The notes under the pieces are model-generated. The model did not search any database, had not been told where the DNA came from, and saw only the letters and a program-made list of their open reading frames with translations. This document shows positions 24,050 to 34,273 of a stretch of 64,000 bases of DNA, piece after piece. Every line of letters begins with the position of its first letter. The stretch's first letter is position 1. Source of the DNA: Closterium sp. NIES-65 (taxonomy: Eukaryota > Streptophyta > Zygnematophyceae > Desmidiales > Closteriaceae); contig CANXME010002190.1 of assembly GCA_948144175.1 (NCBI GenBank), positions 1 to 64,000 of the forward strand, given 5' to 3'. Both the position numbers and the translations under genes were made by a program.

Positions 24050-27000
24050 TCAATTTGAGACCTCCAAATGAGTGGGCACAGGTGACGGCGGGGTAAACCC
24101 TGGTATGGGTACAGGTCTAATCTCCCCCGTCTCTTCATCATCTGAATCCCTCGAAGGGTGATGCAGCAAAAAGGGTTCCCGGGAAGGGTCAGGGGGAGAG
24201 AGGGAGGAGGAGGAGGCGGTTGAAGCTGCGATGAACCGGGGAGTGGGGAAGTGAGAGGAGGGGAGAGTGGGGATGGAGGTGGGTGGGGTGGCAGAGGGAG
24301 GGAAGGAGGAGAGGGAGAGTCCGGGAGGGTGCAGTGCGGTGATGGGGTTTGTGGGGGAGTGGGGAGATGGGGAGGAGTGGGAGGAGGAGGATGAAGAGGT
24401 GGAAGAAGAGGAGGAGGAACGGGAAGGTCTGGCTCTCCTGCTGCTTCCAGGCGCGGAATGTGAGGGGTTGGGTGCGGTATTAGAGGAGTTGGATGCGGTG
24501 GGCAGGGATGGGAGGGGTGAGAAGGAGCGGATGAGGGGGTAGAGCAGGGAGGAGACGAAGAGAGCAGTTGAAGCAGCGACAGAGGAAGACGCGGCGAGAG
24601 CGGCGGTAGTGGTGGTGGTGTTGGTAGCGGTGGGGGTGGAATTGAGAGGAGGAGGGGAGGAAAGGGAGGGGTGGGTGCGGGGGTGTGCGTCTCGCTTGCA
24701 GACGGGGCAGAAGGGGCGGCGGGTGGTCAACCACTGGTCAACGCAGTCAACGTGGAACTCTGCAGGGAAGCGAGGGGGAGAGGTATTGGGAAGAGCACAG
24801 CAAAGAGAAACGAGTCAGAAGAGAGGCAGAAGGGTCGGCGGGTGGTCAACCACTGGTCAACGCAGTCAACGTGGAACTCTGCAGAAAAGCTGAGAAAGAG
24901 GCCAACGTACCATGAGAAAAGAGAACAGATCATGCATCCCATTCCGCTCATCCCATTCCGCTCATCCCATTCCGCTCATCCCATTCCGCTCATCCCATTC
25001 CGCTCATCCCATTCCGCTCATCCCATTCCGCTCATCCCATTCCGCTCATCCCATTCCGCTCACTCACCATGCGAGCAGGGCAGAAGGCGCAGCCTATCCC
25101 CCCACTCATAATCCTCCAGGCAGATCGCACACGTCTCCATCTCTCTGCCCCCTCCCTCTCCCCCCTCTCCTCCCTCCTCCCCTCCTCCTCCCCCCCCTGA
25201 TTCCACTGCCCCCTCTGTCCCCTCACCTCCCTCTCCTCCCTCTCGTCCCTTTCTTCCTTCTCCCCCCTCTGCCCCCATTGCAGCAGCAGCATTGTCACTG
25301 CTATTATCACCGCCGGTACAAACACCAATGCTACAATCACCATCCTCACTCCCATCTGCAACTGACACAGCCACACACCCTCTGGGTAGCAGTGGCCTGC
25401 TTTCCTCCGCCTGCTCCGGTGCTACAGCTGCTGCTACAGCTGCTACAGCCGTAGCTCGTCCTGCTGTTCTTTCCCTCCCTAATTCGCCTTCCTCTGGTGA
25501 TGCTACAGCTGCTGCTACAGATGCTGCTGCAGCCCCGCCTGCCTCCTTTCCACCTACCCCTGTCCCCTTCAACCCTTTTCCCCCACAGCTGCTACAGCCG
25601 ACCCTGCTACAGCCACCACCAAACACTGACACACTACCCGAATGCTTCCCTTTTGGCGGGAAAACCAATTCTGGAAGCGCCTTGACCTCCTCCTCTGACA
25701 GCCCGGGCGGCTCCTGACGCGCCGCTAGCAGCCGACTGGCGCCGCCCGCGCCCATGGCTGTGGCGGCGGCTGCTACAGCCTGCCGCAGCCTGTGCCGTCT
25801 GATAAAGAGAAACGAGGCGAGGACTAAAGAGAGGGAGAGGAGGGAGACTAGGGATGCGGTAATTACAGACCAGGCCGCATTGTCGAAGGTAGGGAGGAGA
25901 ACGCAGATGGTAGGGGGAGATTCGGGGGAGGAGAAGGGGAGAGAGAAGGGGGAGAAGGGGGAGGGGAAGGGGGAGAAGGGGGAGGAGGAGGCGGAGGAGG
26001 AGGAGGAGGAGGAGGAGGAGGAGGAGGAGGAGGAGGAGGAGGAGGAGGAGGAGGAGGAGGAGGAGGAGGAGGAGGAGGAGGAGGAGGAATCGGAATCGGG
26101 CGATTGGGAAAACCCGTTGATGATGTTGATAAGGGCGTGGCCGGAGGAATGAGTGACGAAGACTGCTGGAATGGCGATTCCCCACATGTGCCGCCCTGAC
26201 ACTGGGAGGGGGAGGGGGATGGTAGCGAGAGAGGGTTGGGAGGAGGGACAGAAGGGAGAAGCGGTTTGTTGATAAGGGTGTGACCAGCGGATTAAGTGAC
26301 GAAGACTGCTGGAAAGGCGATGCCCCACATGTGGCGCCCTGGCACTGGGAGGGGGTAGGGAGAGACGGGTGGGTGTGAAAAGGGACGGCAGGGAGAGGGG
26401 GTTGGAAGGGAGAAGGGAGAAACGAGACGTCTTGAAACAAAAGTGATGGGATGGTGATTACCCACATATGTGGTGCCCTGACACTGGGAAGGGGGCAGAG
26501 GAGCGAGGGATGGGACGGGAGGGGGTTGTGAGGGAGACGGAGTGGTGGGAGGTGGTGGGAGGGAGAGACGAGGAATGAGTGGGCAAGAATTGCTGGGGAG
26601 GGCTAAGTGTGAAAATTTTCCGGAAAGGCAATCCCTGACATGTGCTGCTTCCAATCCCCCCATCCCCCCCCTTTCCGGGGGATTGCCCTTTCCTCCTCCC
26701 TCCCCCCCTTCCAATCCCCCCATCCCCTTTCCCCCACCGCCATCCCCCCCCTCACCTCCCCTTTTCAACAACAGACCCACCCCTCCCCACCCCACCCCAC
26801 TCCATGCCACTCCACGTACTCGTTATAAGCCTCCTCCCGTACACCACCGCGGCGGCGTACCCCGCGCGCTGCGCGTTAAGAGCCTTCACGTCGAAAAGGC
26901 AGTTGCCCCTCTCTATAAGCACAAACTCCGCCTCCGCGAATCCCTCCGCCGATTGCCCCGCGGATTGCCCCGCGGATTCCCCCTCCGCGGACTCCGCCCC

Positions 27001-28267
27001 CGCGGGGTTCGTGAGCGGCTCGCATGCGTCGTAGGGGACGGCGCAGCGGAGCACTCCGCGCATGCCCGTCGAGGGGATGAGGCCGCCTGGGGGAAGCGGG
27101 AAGCAAGGAGGAAGGTGGAAAGGAAAGAGAAGAGGAAGGGGTACAGAAAGGGGAAGGGGAATGGGATGGGGCAAGGGGAAAGGGAACGGGAAGGGGAGGC
27201 GGAGGGGGAAGCGGAGGCGGAGGGGGAAGCAGAGCGGAAAGTGAGCACTTAAGCTCCTCGCGACCTATGTAGGGGGCGGCGCGGCGGAGCACTTTGCGCA
27301 TGCCCGTCGTGGGGATGAGGCCGCCTGGCGGAAGGGGAAGGTGGGGGGGAAGGGAAAGGGGAAGCGGAAGGGGAAGGGGGGAATAGGGGGGCGCAAACAA
27401 GATCGGTTGTGGTTTTTTTTCAGTGTATTTTTAATAAAACATTGCTGGGGAGGAACGACTCAAAGCTTCTCGGAGCCGCTGCAGGGAACGCGGGGCGGAA
27501 TACTCCGCGCGCGCCCTGCGCGGAACGCTCGCGGCGGAAGTCACAGCGCTTAAGGCGGAAGGCGTAACAGGGCGAGGGGACGGTGGGGGAAAGGCAGGAG
27601 CATATACGCGGAGAGACAGGTTACTTAAAAGAGAAGGGACAATAATCTGGAAAAGCGAAAAAAAACAGTAATGAAAACAGCTTGACTTCCATAGAATGTA
27701 AAAGAATATGTACTATTTTATACGAAAAAAGATACAAGCATTCCTTCGTCTGGTAGTTTTCTCGGAAAGCCGAAGCACACGTGAAGGAATTCCGAAGGAA
27801 TATTCTAACGCGTGCGTGTGATTTTAAGATGCGAAAAGCCCGCTGGAAGAAGGGAGGGGTAAGAAGGCGGAGGGAAGGGGTGAGGGGAAGAGGAAGTGGG
27901 GGAAGAGGAAGGGGGGGAAGAGGAAGGGGGGGAAGAGGAAAGGGGGGAAGAGGAAGTGGGGGAAAGCGACGGCCGTACCGAACGCGGCGTCGGCGTCTTC
28001 AAACGAGTACGTGGCGTTGTCCGGAGCAATCATGATGATGACGCCAGCAACCGGCGCGACACGCTGACACGCGACTACTAGGAACGCGACGAAGCACCAT
28101 AGCGTCTGACTGACAGGTGCGCAGCTGCGCGCGTGACTGCGCGCGTAACTGTGCGCTGCTGCGCCGCTCCAGCTGCTTCGCGAGTGACTGCGCGCGTGAC
28201 TGCGCGCCTCACTGCGCGGTGCTGCGCTCCCCCAGCTGCTGCGCGGCTGGCTGCACGGCTGGCCCGC
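24050..28267 (-). CDS. RMR-type PA-TM-RING-H2 receptor, copy A (5' end out of frame)
   Basis: Exons from the 5' end: 28267-27979, 27086-26820, 26195-25068, 24759-24050. All junctions are GT-AG and the phases join. Order: hydrophobic signal peptide (LWCFVAFLVVACQRVAP), PA domain (IMIAPDNATYSF, FVLIERGNCLFDVKA, IPAVFVTHSSGHALINI), a long Ser tract, one membrane helix (VITASLVSLLSLSLVLASF), a RING-H2 (CAIC...LPCSH...FHVDC...FCPVC), and a Ser/Pro-rich tail. This is the plant RMR arrangement, implicated in sorting to storage vacuoles and in ubiquitin ligation; the lumenal PA domain binds cargo. An upstream Met (28308) equivalent to copy B is out of frame, because TGA at 28270-28268 closes the signal-peptide frame. 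Either exon 1 is shifted or the start lies in an unseen exon. Confidence 0.75.
24828..24878 (-). repeat. Decoy copy of RMR-A exon 4 head (second half of the RING)
   Basis: The 51 bases encode EFHVDCVDQWLTTRRPFC after a CTGCAG acceptor, then diverge to LSSDS instead of PVCKRDA. Using it would delete the last zinc-binding Cys pair of the RING. The real exon starts at 24759. Confidence 0.75.
24937..25060 (+). repeat. 14-bp minisatellite in RMR-A intron 3
   Basis: About nine units of CTCATCCCATTCCG fill the intron immediately next to the donor of exon 3. The corresponding intron of copy B has only traces (CACCCCGCTCACTCAC). Confidence 0.9.
25985..26090 (+). repeat. GGA trinucleotide run encoding the RMR-A Ser tract
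   Basis: A run of about 30 GGA/GGAG units lies in exon 3, read on the minus strand as poly-Ser (TCC). Copy B has only a few units here, so the tract expanded after the segmental duplication. Confidence 0.9.
26255..26645 (-). repeat. Decoy heads of RMR-A exon 3
   Basis: At least two further partial copies of the exon 3 start (GRHMWGIAIPAVFVT) lie upstream at about 26255-26337 and 26436-26479. A remnant lies near 26615-26645. They follow CTCCCAGTGxCAG-type acceptors, and the longest continues through TSLVTPLSTN-like decayed sequence. None has a donor. Confidence 0.7.
27087..27978 (-). other. Intron 1 of RMR copy A
   Basis: Apart from the decoy exon heads listed separately, the intron holds purine-rich tracts (GGGGAAGAGGAAG units at 27880-27960, GGGGAAGGGGAAG at 27130-27240) and a short AT-rich stretch near 27650-27740. 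Confidence 0.5.
27243..27560 (-). repeat. Decoy heads of RMR-A exon 2 (PA domain)
   Basis: A copy of the exon 2 start (GGLIPTTGMRKVLRRAAPY) ends near 27327, behind a CGCCAG acceptor. It breaks into intron at an AGCACTTAAGCTC word near 27245. A weaker copy is suggested at about 27470-27560. The real exon is 26820-27086. Confidence 0.6.
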
Positions 28268-28308
28268 TCAGTGCCGAGCCTCCGACCGCGTTTTGTGATG
28301 GCTCTCAT

Positions 28309-29322
28309 TTAAGCAGCTCCGATATTGAGTAACCTACGAGAATGCCGTGCTGGCGCCACGGTCCCTAAGCGGTACTGATATGTACTAAGCTACTGATACC
28401 GATACCGACAGCTATCCATCATCTAGATTCGTCGCCATGAGTAGTAAGCTTATAACGGGTACGAGTTGATACTGAACTGCACACACATAATTCGAGAGTC
28501 CTGGAACGCGGAAAACCGTAGCCAAGAAAACGTTGAATCGAAGCTGGTGTGAACTAGTTCGTCTGTTGTCTCTTCAAGCGAAGTCCCCATGCGTCGAATC
28601 CAACAACCAATGCTGTCAGAACGAGCAAATAGGTCGTCTTCTAATTCCGCCATGCCCAGAAGAGTGTTCGAGAACGCGGTGCACGGGCTGAATTTACGGT
28701 CCAACACGGTTTCACAGGAATCCACAGAGGTGGAGTGTGTTTCCGGTGTGTGGAACGTTCACAGCACAGGAAGAATCTGATCTGAGTCGTACCTGTCCGT
28801 GGTGGCGGAACACGAATGAGTTCGCGGGGACGTGGCACAACGGTTCTGGTGGTCACGTCCGTGTAGCCATATGGTCAGAAGGGTTTCTGTACGGCGAATT
28901 ACGTTACGGAGAGGTAACGAGGCGATGAAGTGCACCGCTGGCAAACCCTAAAATTGGGAAATGCTGCACTTCTTATTACATTCTGAAAGCACCACTCAGG
29001 ACCGTAAGCAGCCAGACTGCAACGCTTTAGAGTACATTGAACCCCGAACGGGCTGAAATGAAATGACGAGGGTACCGTAGCCCGTCGTGTGAAATTGGGG
29101 GGGAAATCTTCGAGATTCCAACTCGGACTTGCTTGAAGAACATATTTATTTGTAAAAAGGAAATCAAATATTTATTTGTACACTTAATTGCAAGGAGAAA
29201 GTTGCTAGGGTGCTCGGGATCGTACCCAGTGATCTCCGGGCACCAGAGCAACTCTTCCTGTTATCCTATAACCCTACACCAGCTGCGAACACTCGTACAG
29301 GATCACCTACAAACGAAGATGC
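28309..29322. other. Upstream region of RMR copy A, duplicated, content unidentified
   Basis: Bases 28440-29045 are clearly related to 38860-39440 in the other block. Short frames on both strands are only partly conserved between copies (for example GTWHNGSGG versus GSWHNGSSG near 28830 and 39220), which could be an exon of an unrecognised gene or a promoter. From 29045 to 29322 there is AT-rich sequence and the 3' region of kinase 2. Confidence 0.4.
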
Positions 29323-30528
29323 TTAGAGAACTTCGATGGGGATGCACGACGCCTCTCTGTGGCGTGTGATCGGGGAGAAAGCCTTCATGACGTGGTTCAG
29401 AACGGTGCGGGGCGATAGCTTTCCGCCGCGGCGAGGCTTCTCTGTATTTCTCCCGCAATCACTGTCAGTGCTATTGGTTGCACTCGCCGAAGACATGCTT
29501 CCCACCGTGTCGGAATTGGCTTTGACAATTCCCGAGGTGATGTAAGCGTCGGATTGCGTATCAACGGCATCCGTTCGTCCGTCGGACAAATCGACGGTCT
29601 CCATCTCTTCCTGAGCTACTGCCGCTACTGCTGGGCGAACCCACGGATGCGCCAAAACCTCGTCAATCGTGAACCGTTCGTTCACATCCACGCACAGCAT
29701 CCGACGGATGAGATCCTTCGCATCACCCGACACATGCTTCCAGTCGTCCGATGCAAAATCCGCCTTCTCGTCAAGGACCCGCTTCCCGCCGCTGAAAAGC
29801 GGCCACTTTCCCGAAAGCATTGCGTAGAGAGTCACGCCGAGGCTCCAGATATCCGCCGACTCGTCGTACGCAACCCCCGCCTTCACCTCGGGCGCCTCAT
29901 ACGGCTTGCTGCCGGCGTACCCGCGAATCTGCTGCCACCAAGGAACGTCCACAGCGAGCCCAAAATCCGCAAGCTTCGCGGTGTACGAGAACGACGTGCC
30001 GTTATCAGCGGCGGCTGCGGCTGCGGCGGCGGGGACGGCAGGGACGCTGTTCGAAGTCGGGCAGATGAGAATGTTTTCGGGTTTGATGTCGCGGTGTACG
30101 ATGCTGTTGGCGTGGCACTGCTTCACGGCGCGCGCCACGGACGTGAACACGTGGCAAGATTCCGCCTCGCTGAGAAACGCGTTGGGCTGCTTCTGAATGA
30201 GCTCGAGAAGATCCCCGCCAGTGCACAGCTCCATTACAAGATAAAGAGAATCGCTGTCCCCGTACACTTCCTTGAGCGATACGACACTATCGGAGAATCC
30301 AGAATCGCGTATCTTTTGGAGGATTTCGACTTCGCTGAGAGCTGCGAGGCGGGCCCTGCTGCTGCACTTGGTGAGGTCAATGTACTTGAGCGCGAAATGC
30401 TGGCCCGTCGCGCGATCCTCGCAGCGCCACACTGTACCGTACTGACCCTCGCCTAGAAATTCCTTGAGCGTGTATCTACAAGAGAGCTCGCTGGATGCTG
30501 TAATCTCGATCTTCGATTTGCATGCCAT
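29323..30528 (-). CDS. CDPK/PEPC-kinase-like Ser/Thr protein kinase 2
   Basis: A single frame of 401 aa starts at an ATG with the sequence MACKSKIEITASS. The kinase domain has Gly loop GEGQYGTV, Lys48 (FALK), HRDIKPEN with catalytic Asp147, an Ala-rich insert before DFG (188-190), APE (212-214), and DESADIWSLGVTLYAMLSGK. It shares the fold, the insert position and many phrases with kinase 1 but is clearly diverged, so they are older paralogs. The C-terminal tail is Ser/Thr-rich with a basic end. No EF-hands. It lies between the two duplicated blocks and is not itself duplicated here. Function is inferred only to the level of CDPK-related kinase. Confidence 0.8.
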   Translation of the reverse strand: MACKSKIEITASSELSCRYTLKEFLGEGQYGTVWRCEDRATGQHFALKYIDLTKCSSRARLAALSEVEILQKIRDSGFSDSVVSLKEVYGDSDSLYLVMELCTGGDLLELIQKQPNAFLSEAESCHVFTSVARAVKQCHANSIVHRDIKPENILICPTSNSVPAVPAAAAAAAADNGTSFSYTAKLADFGLAVDVPWWQQIRGYAGSKPYEAPEVKAGVAYDESADIWSLGVTLYAMLSGKWPLFSGGKRVLDEKADFASDDWKHVSGDAKDLIRRMLCVDVNERFTIDEVLAHPWVRPAVAAVAQEEMETVDLSDGRTDAVDTQSDAYITSGIVKANSDTVGSMSSASATNSTDSDCGRNTEKPRRGGKLSPRTVLNHVMKAFSPITRHREASCIPIEVL

Positions 30529-31189
30529 AGTTTCTAAACGCAGGTATTGACGCGGAAGCTGGGGTGCTAAAATGGTGGCTCAAGACGCTCGAGTTGTTGT
30601 CTCTAAATGTCGAGTGATGTGGACTAAATAAACTAAATTGCGCCTGTTGCTGAATGGTAGATGGAAGAGTAGTCAGAAGTAGCTGAATGCTGGTTGCGTT
30701 TGTTCGAATGAAGTTTGATGGATGGATGGAAATGAGGTGAGGCGCTGCATTTGTACTGAGCTTGCACAACCTTTTCTCCCCAGCCCGAACGACCGTCCGG
30801 ACTGCGCGACATGAGAGGCTCTCAGGAGGAAATTTCTGTGGCGGTGGAAGGTGTGGAGTTGAGGGGAAGTTTGTTTGTTGTGATGTGAAATGCTCAACCG
30901 CGACTCGATGTTCTCCGCTCGTCTCACTGGAGTGCTTCTCGGCACGCCAGTGTGCTAGGCGTTTCGCGTCGCGTCACCTTGTCCGTATCTGTTTGTCTCT
31001 TTGCTTTGCTAGCGGACATTACGTTTAAAGCTTATGTGATCTGCTCCGCAACAGCGTACAGGTCGGACGCAAAAACAGTTAATACCGTCTCATATATCTT
31101 CGCTACTTTGAATACAACAGGCAACAATATTAAATCCTATAATGCAGGCCCGACCACCTGAATAAACCATCCATTATAAAAATACTTCC
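30529..31189. other. Upstream region of kinase 2
   Basis: No coding region or repeat is recognised. The first few hundred bases before the kinase ATG (read on the minus strand) are the likely leader and promoter; polyTTG/TTTG words are common. Confidence 0.4.
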
Positions 31190-32011
31190 TGACGTGCAAC
31201 CAGCTGGGAGCGGGCACCAGGTTCGGGGCGGAGATTCTCACTCATTCTTTCCGGTCAGCGCTTGTCACTCGCCCTGACTGGTGTGCGCTACAGATAGACG
31301 TCGCAAACGCCTTCAATTCGTTTCACCATCATGCGATGTTCGAGGGGCTGCGGGAGTCGCCTTTCTCGGGGCTGATCCCATTCTTGCGTGTTTTCTATGG
31401 GTCACCTATCGACCTGTACCTCCGAGCAGGCCCTTTCGTACAGAGCCTCGAGTCGTCACGATGATCGAGGCAGGGGGACCTGCTCGACCCTTTTCTTTTC
31501 GCATTCACGCAGCAGCAGGTGATGGAGCCGGTTACTAGGGAGTTCGGGGACCTGCTTTTCCTCAGCTATGCAGACGATACCTATATTTGGGGGCCAGCGG
31601 CTAGGATTCTGGAGGCTTTTGGGGTGCTGCGGGAGCGGTTGGAGAGGGTGGGGCTGGAGGTGCAGGCGCACAAGTGGGTTTTGGGAGCGCGAGGGCATTG
31701 AGGTGGAGCGGGCACTGCCATTGGGGATGCAGCGGGTGGGTGAGGGTCTTACTGTGGTGGGCGTGCCTATTGGGGAGGAGGTTTGGGAGGTGGTCCGGCT
31801 ACGGGAGCGGCTTCGACAGCTGCAGGCGCCACTGCCATGGCTCCCCTTGCTCGACCACCCCCAGAAGGCTTCACACCTCCTCGCCATTGCAGTTTCAGCG
31901 CGGGCGATGTACCTCGCCCGGACTATGCCGCCGCGTCCGGAGGTGGTTGAGGCTTTTAGGGATTGGGACATCTGTTTAGACGATTGTTTTGAGCAACTTT
32001 TTCCACCTGGC
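31190..32011 (+). pseudogene. Non-LTR reverse transcriptase remnant
   Basis: Translation in shifting frames gives RT landmarks in order: IDVANAFNSF (motif A), QGDLLDPFLFAF (motif B-like), FLSYADDTYI (catalytic YADD, near 31564-31590), then a thumb-like segment GLEVQAHKWVLGA and ARAMYLARTMPPRPE. A stop lies near 31460 and a frame change near 31680. Neither end of the element is visible. The remnant stops abruptly at 32011, where kinase-1 sequence starts. Confidence 0.65.
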
Positions 32012-32629
32012 ACTCGGGATATCTGGAGCCTCGGCGTATTACTGTACGCGATGCTTTCGGGAACCTGGCCTTTGTTCCGTAATAACGTTAGAGAGCTCGA
32101 CGATATCGCGGATTGGGAGGTGCCCTGCTGGTCATCGATCTCGGACGACGCAAAGAATCTCATCCGTTGGATGCTCGCCGTGGACCCCCTCATGTGCCCC
32201 ACGATCGACCAAATACTCGCTGACACGTGGCCAGCTCCACCGCCTCCGCCCCCTTCCCGCCGATTCACCACTGCTGACGACATCCCCGCCGCGATTTCCG
32301 CCCTTGTCGCAATTCCTGACATCAAGTTCCCCCAACCTGACTTTCCCGAGCCTAACCTTTCCAAGCCTGCGTCCAAGAAGCTAGAGATCTCTGTCCTCGA
32401 AGCTCCAGAACACCCGGTCAGCCCAAAAAAACACTCTCCTCGTAGAAACTACTTCAGCAGCCCCAAGCACGCGGCAGCAGCGTTGAAGCACGTGGTCCCC
32501 ACATGCCGGGCTTTCAAGATGCGCGCCGGGCGGCGGGGATCGTCCCGTGTGGCGCCGACAGCCGTCTGCCTTTCACAATCGGTTGACGGGGCGGCAGGAG
32601 CCAGGCAGAGCCGCCCAATCGCGGCGTAA
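32012..32629 (+). pseudogene. 3' fragment of kinase 1, fused in frame to the RT remnant
   Basis: From RDIWSLGVLLYAMLSGTWPL onward the sequence is nearly identical to kinase 1 from residue 239 to the end, with a four-codon deletion (AAFP) in the tail. The ATP-binding lobe, catalytic loop and DFG are absent, so it cannot be a kinase. It is continuous in frame with the preceding RT remnant, giving a 353-codon open frame from 31568 to 32629. No promoter evidence. Confidence 0.85.
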
Positions 32630-33103
32630 ACGGGCGGCGGAGCTCGGGACAACAGCCCACTCTCAAGGATTCCTTGCGACACGGTTATCATGCAACTTCG
32701 GAGAATGATTGCTTCGGTTATCACGGTTCTGTACATCACTCGGACATCTCAACCGGCACCACAATCGGCATCACAGGGAGAGTTGCCCAATTGCCCATCT
32801 TCCCTCGGCCTCTCAGGTTTGGGCAAATGTGCAACTCCCTCCTCCCTCCATCCTCCTCCCCCTTGTTCCTTCATCCCCTCCTCCCTCCTTCCTCCTCACC
32901 CATCCCTCGTACCTCCTCTCTCCCTCCTCCCTCCACCCTCCGCCCTCCCCTCTCTTCCTTTCTCATCCCCCAATCCTAACCTCCACTGTCCCATCAGCTT
33001 CCTCCTCCTCCTGTCACACCGAGTCCCTTCACTGATTGCAGCAGCTTCTGTGAATTCAGCGGTCAGAAAATTGTGTGACAGACCTCCCTCCCAGTAAAGC
33101 AGC

Positions 33104-33666
33104 CAGGCCCTCAGATATCAGCGTAAAACACGCTGATTACGCTGATTTTGTAGCTGTGATTTTCGTTTTCCCTGAAAATTCAGCATATGCTTCAATTTTG
33201 CACTGAAATTTCAGTATATCCTACCTTGTCACACTGACCATTTTGCATGTTTCTTTACAAGAAACACTGACGAATCAGTATAGTGACGTGAGTCACACTG
33301 AAACGGAGTTGATCGCGTGTGGGGGGGTGGTGGGGGGGGTGATAGGGTACGCATGTACAATCTGTACCTTCCCGTGATTCCTGAGACCCCACCCACACAC
33401 TAGGCATTTTTTCGCATGCACTGCACAGATATCAGGTGCGCGCCGAAGTGTTTAGCCTCGCTGGAACCTATCACAGCAACAACACCACACACCTTGTACT
33501 GGGGTTTCAGCTATAGTTTTTTGTTATTACACTGTTGGTTCAGTTTACTTATGATTTTTACACTGGCAAAATCAGTATAAAAAAAGCCGTGAACGCTGAT
33601 TTGGACACCTCGTTGGCCGGGGCACGCTGATCCATCAGCATACCCTCAAACCAATCTGAGGGCCTG
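33104..33666. mobile_element. hAT-like MITE, 563 bp, with 8-bp target duplication
   Basis: The ends are CAGGCCCTCAGAT and ATCTGAGGGCCTG, 13-bp perfect terminal inverted repeats. AAAGCAGC precedes (33096-33103) and follows (33667-33674). The other duplicated block has one AAAGCAGC at the same point (about 23456-23463) and no insertion, which is a true empty site. Internal words such as ACGCTGAT and CACTGA recur near both ends. An 8-bp duplication and CAGG-type ends are typical of hAT elements. There is no transposase frame. Confidence 0.9.
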
Positions 33667-34246
33667 AAAGCAGCACAGTAGCGTGCTAGATCCCACTAGC
33701 CAGTACAATACGTTTTTATTTACGGTAGATGGTACATAATTTCAGTTGTAGAGCTCTGTACAGTAGTATGGAGCGAAATATTATGTATATCATTCTGCAT
33801 ATTATCTTGACGAGCCAGAGCCCTGAAATTGAAGGCTGTGACTAACTTTGCCAGGGTGATCGCCAGAACTGATACCGTAACACCATGTGGGTACCATGCC
33901 CACATCCATGCACCATCTGTGTCCCTGCCCCAAGGTTTTTAAGAAACGGATGGTAGCATTTCATCATTAGATTAAACAGTAAACTATGAAACAAAAGACG
34001 GAAACACAAAAAATAAGTGTACCATTCACTCTGCAACCCTGCAAATGAGTGGGCTCATCATTTGAGTCCCTACCCTAGTAAGGTGATGCGGCAGGAAGGG
34101 TCAATTTTAGGGTCCACTAAGTTTGAGACCTGCAATTGAGGGGATGTAGGTGACGGTGGGATGAACCCTGGTATGGGAACCGGTCTGATCTCCCCCGTCT
34201 CTTCATCATCTGAATCCCTCGAAGGGTGATGCAGCAAGAAGGGTCG

Positions 34247-34268
34247 TTTTCTTTAGTTGACTAGAAAA
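34247..34268. repeat. Small foldback absent from the sister block
   Basis: TTTTCTTTAGT faces ACTAGAAAA around a TG centre. The sister sequence at about 24040 reads GTTTTAGTCCACTCAA and lacks it, so this is a local insertion of roughly 16 bases directly downstream of the RMR-B stop. Confidence 0.6.
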
Positions 34269-34273
34269 TCGAC

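Larger units (their letters stand above)
22350..29045 (+). repeat. Segmental duplication, left copy
   Basis: This block covers the kinase-1 3' part, spacer, RMR gene and about 0.7 kb beyond. It matches 32012-39440 in the same order and orientation. The left junction is sharp at GATATCTGGAGCCTCGGCGT (22353/32018). The right end fades near the TGCAACGCTTTxGxxTxCATTGAAC word (about 29018-29041). Confidence 0.85.
32630..34273. other. Spacer between kinase fragment and RMR copy B
   Basis: Outside the MITE this matches the 22977-24049 spacer, including the pyrimidine-rich tract. It has no gene of its own. Confidence 0.6.

Noticed and set aside
24935-25062. Regular short repeats as a CRISPR-like array
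   Set aside because: Units are contiguous 14-bp repeats without spacers, in a eukaryotic intron.
29205-29287. tRNA-like sequence on the minus strand with TAGGGT/ACCCTA ends and a GGTACGATCC box
   Set aside because: The T arm is plausible, but the D arm and the anticodon loop do not fit (no T at position 33); at best a tRNA-derived remnant.
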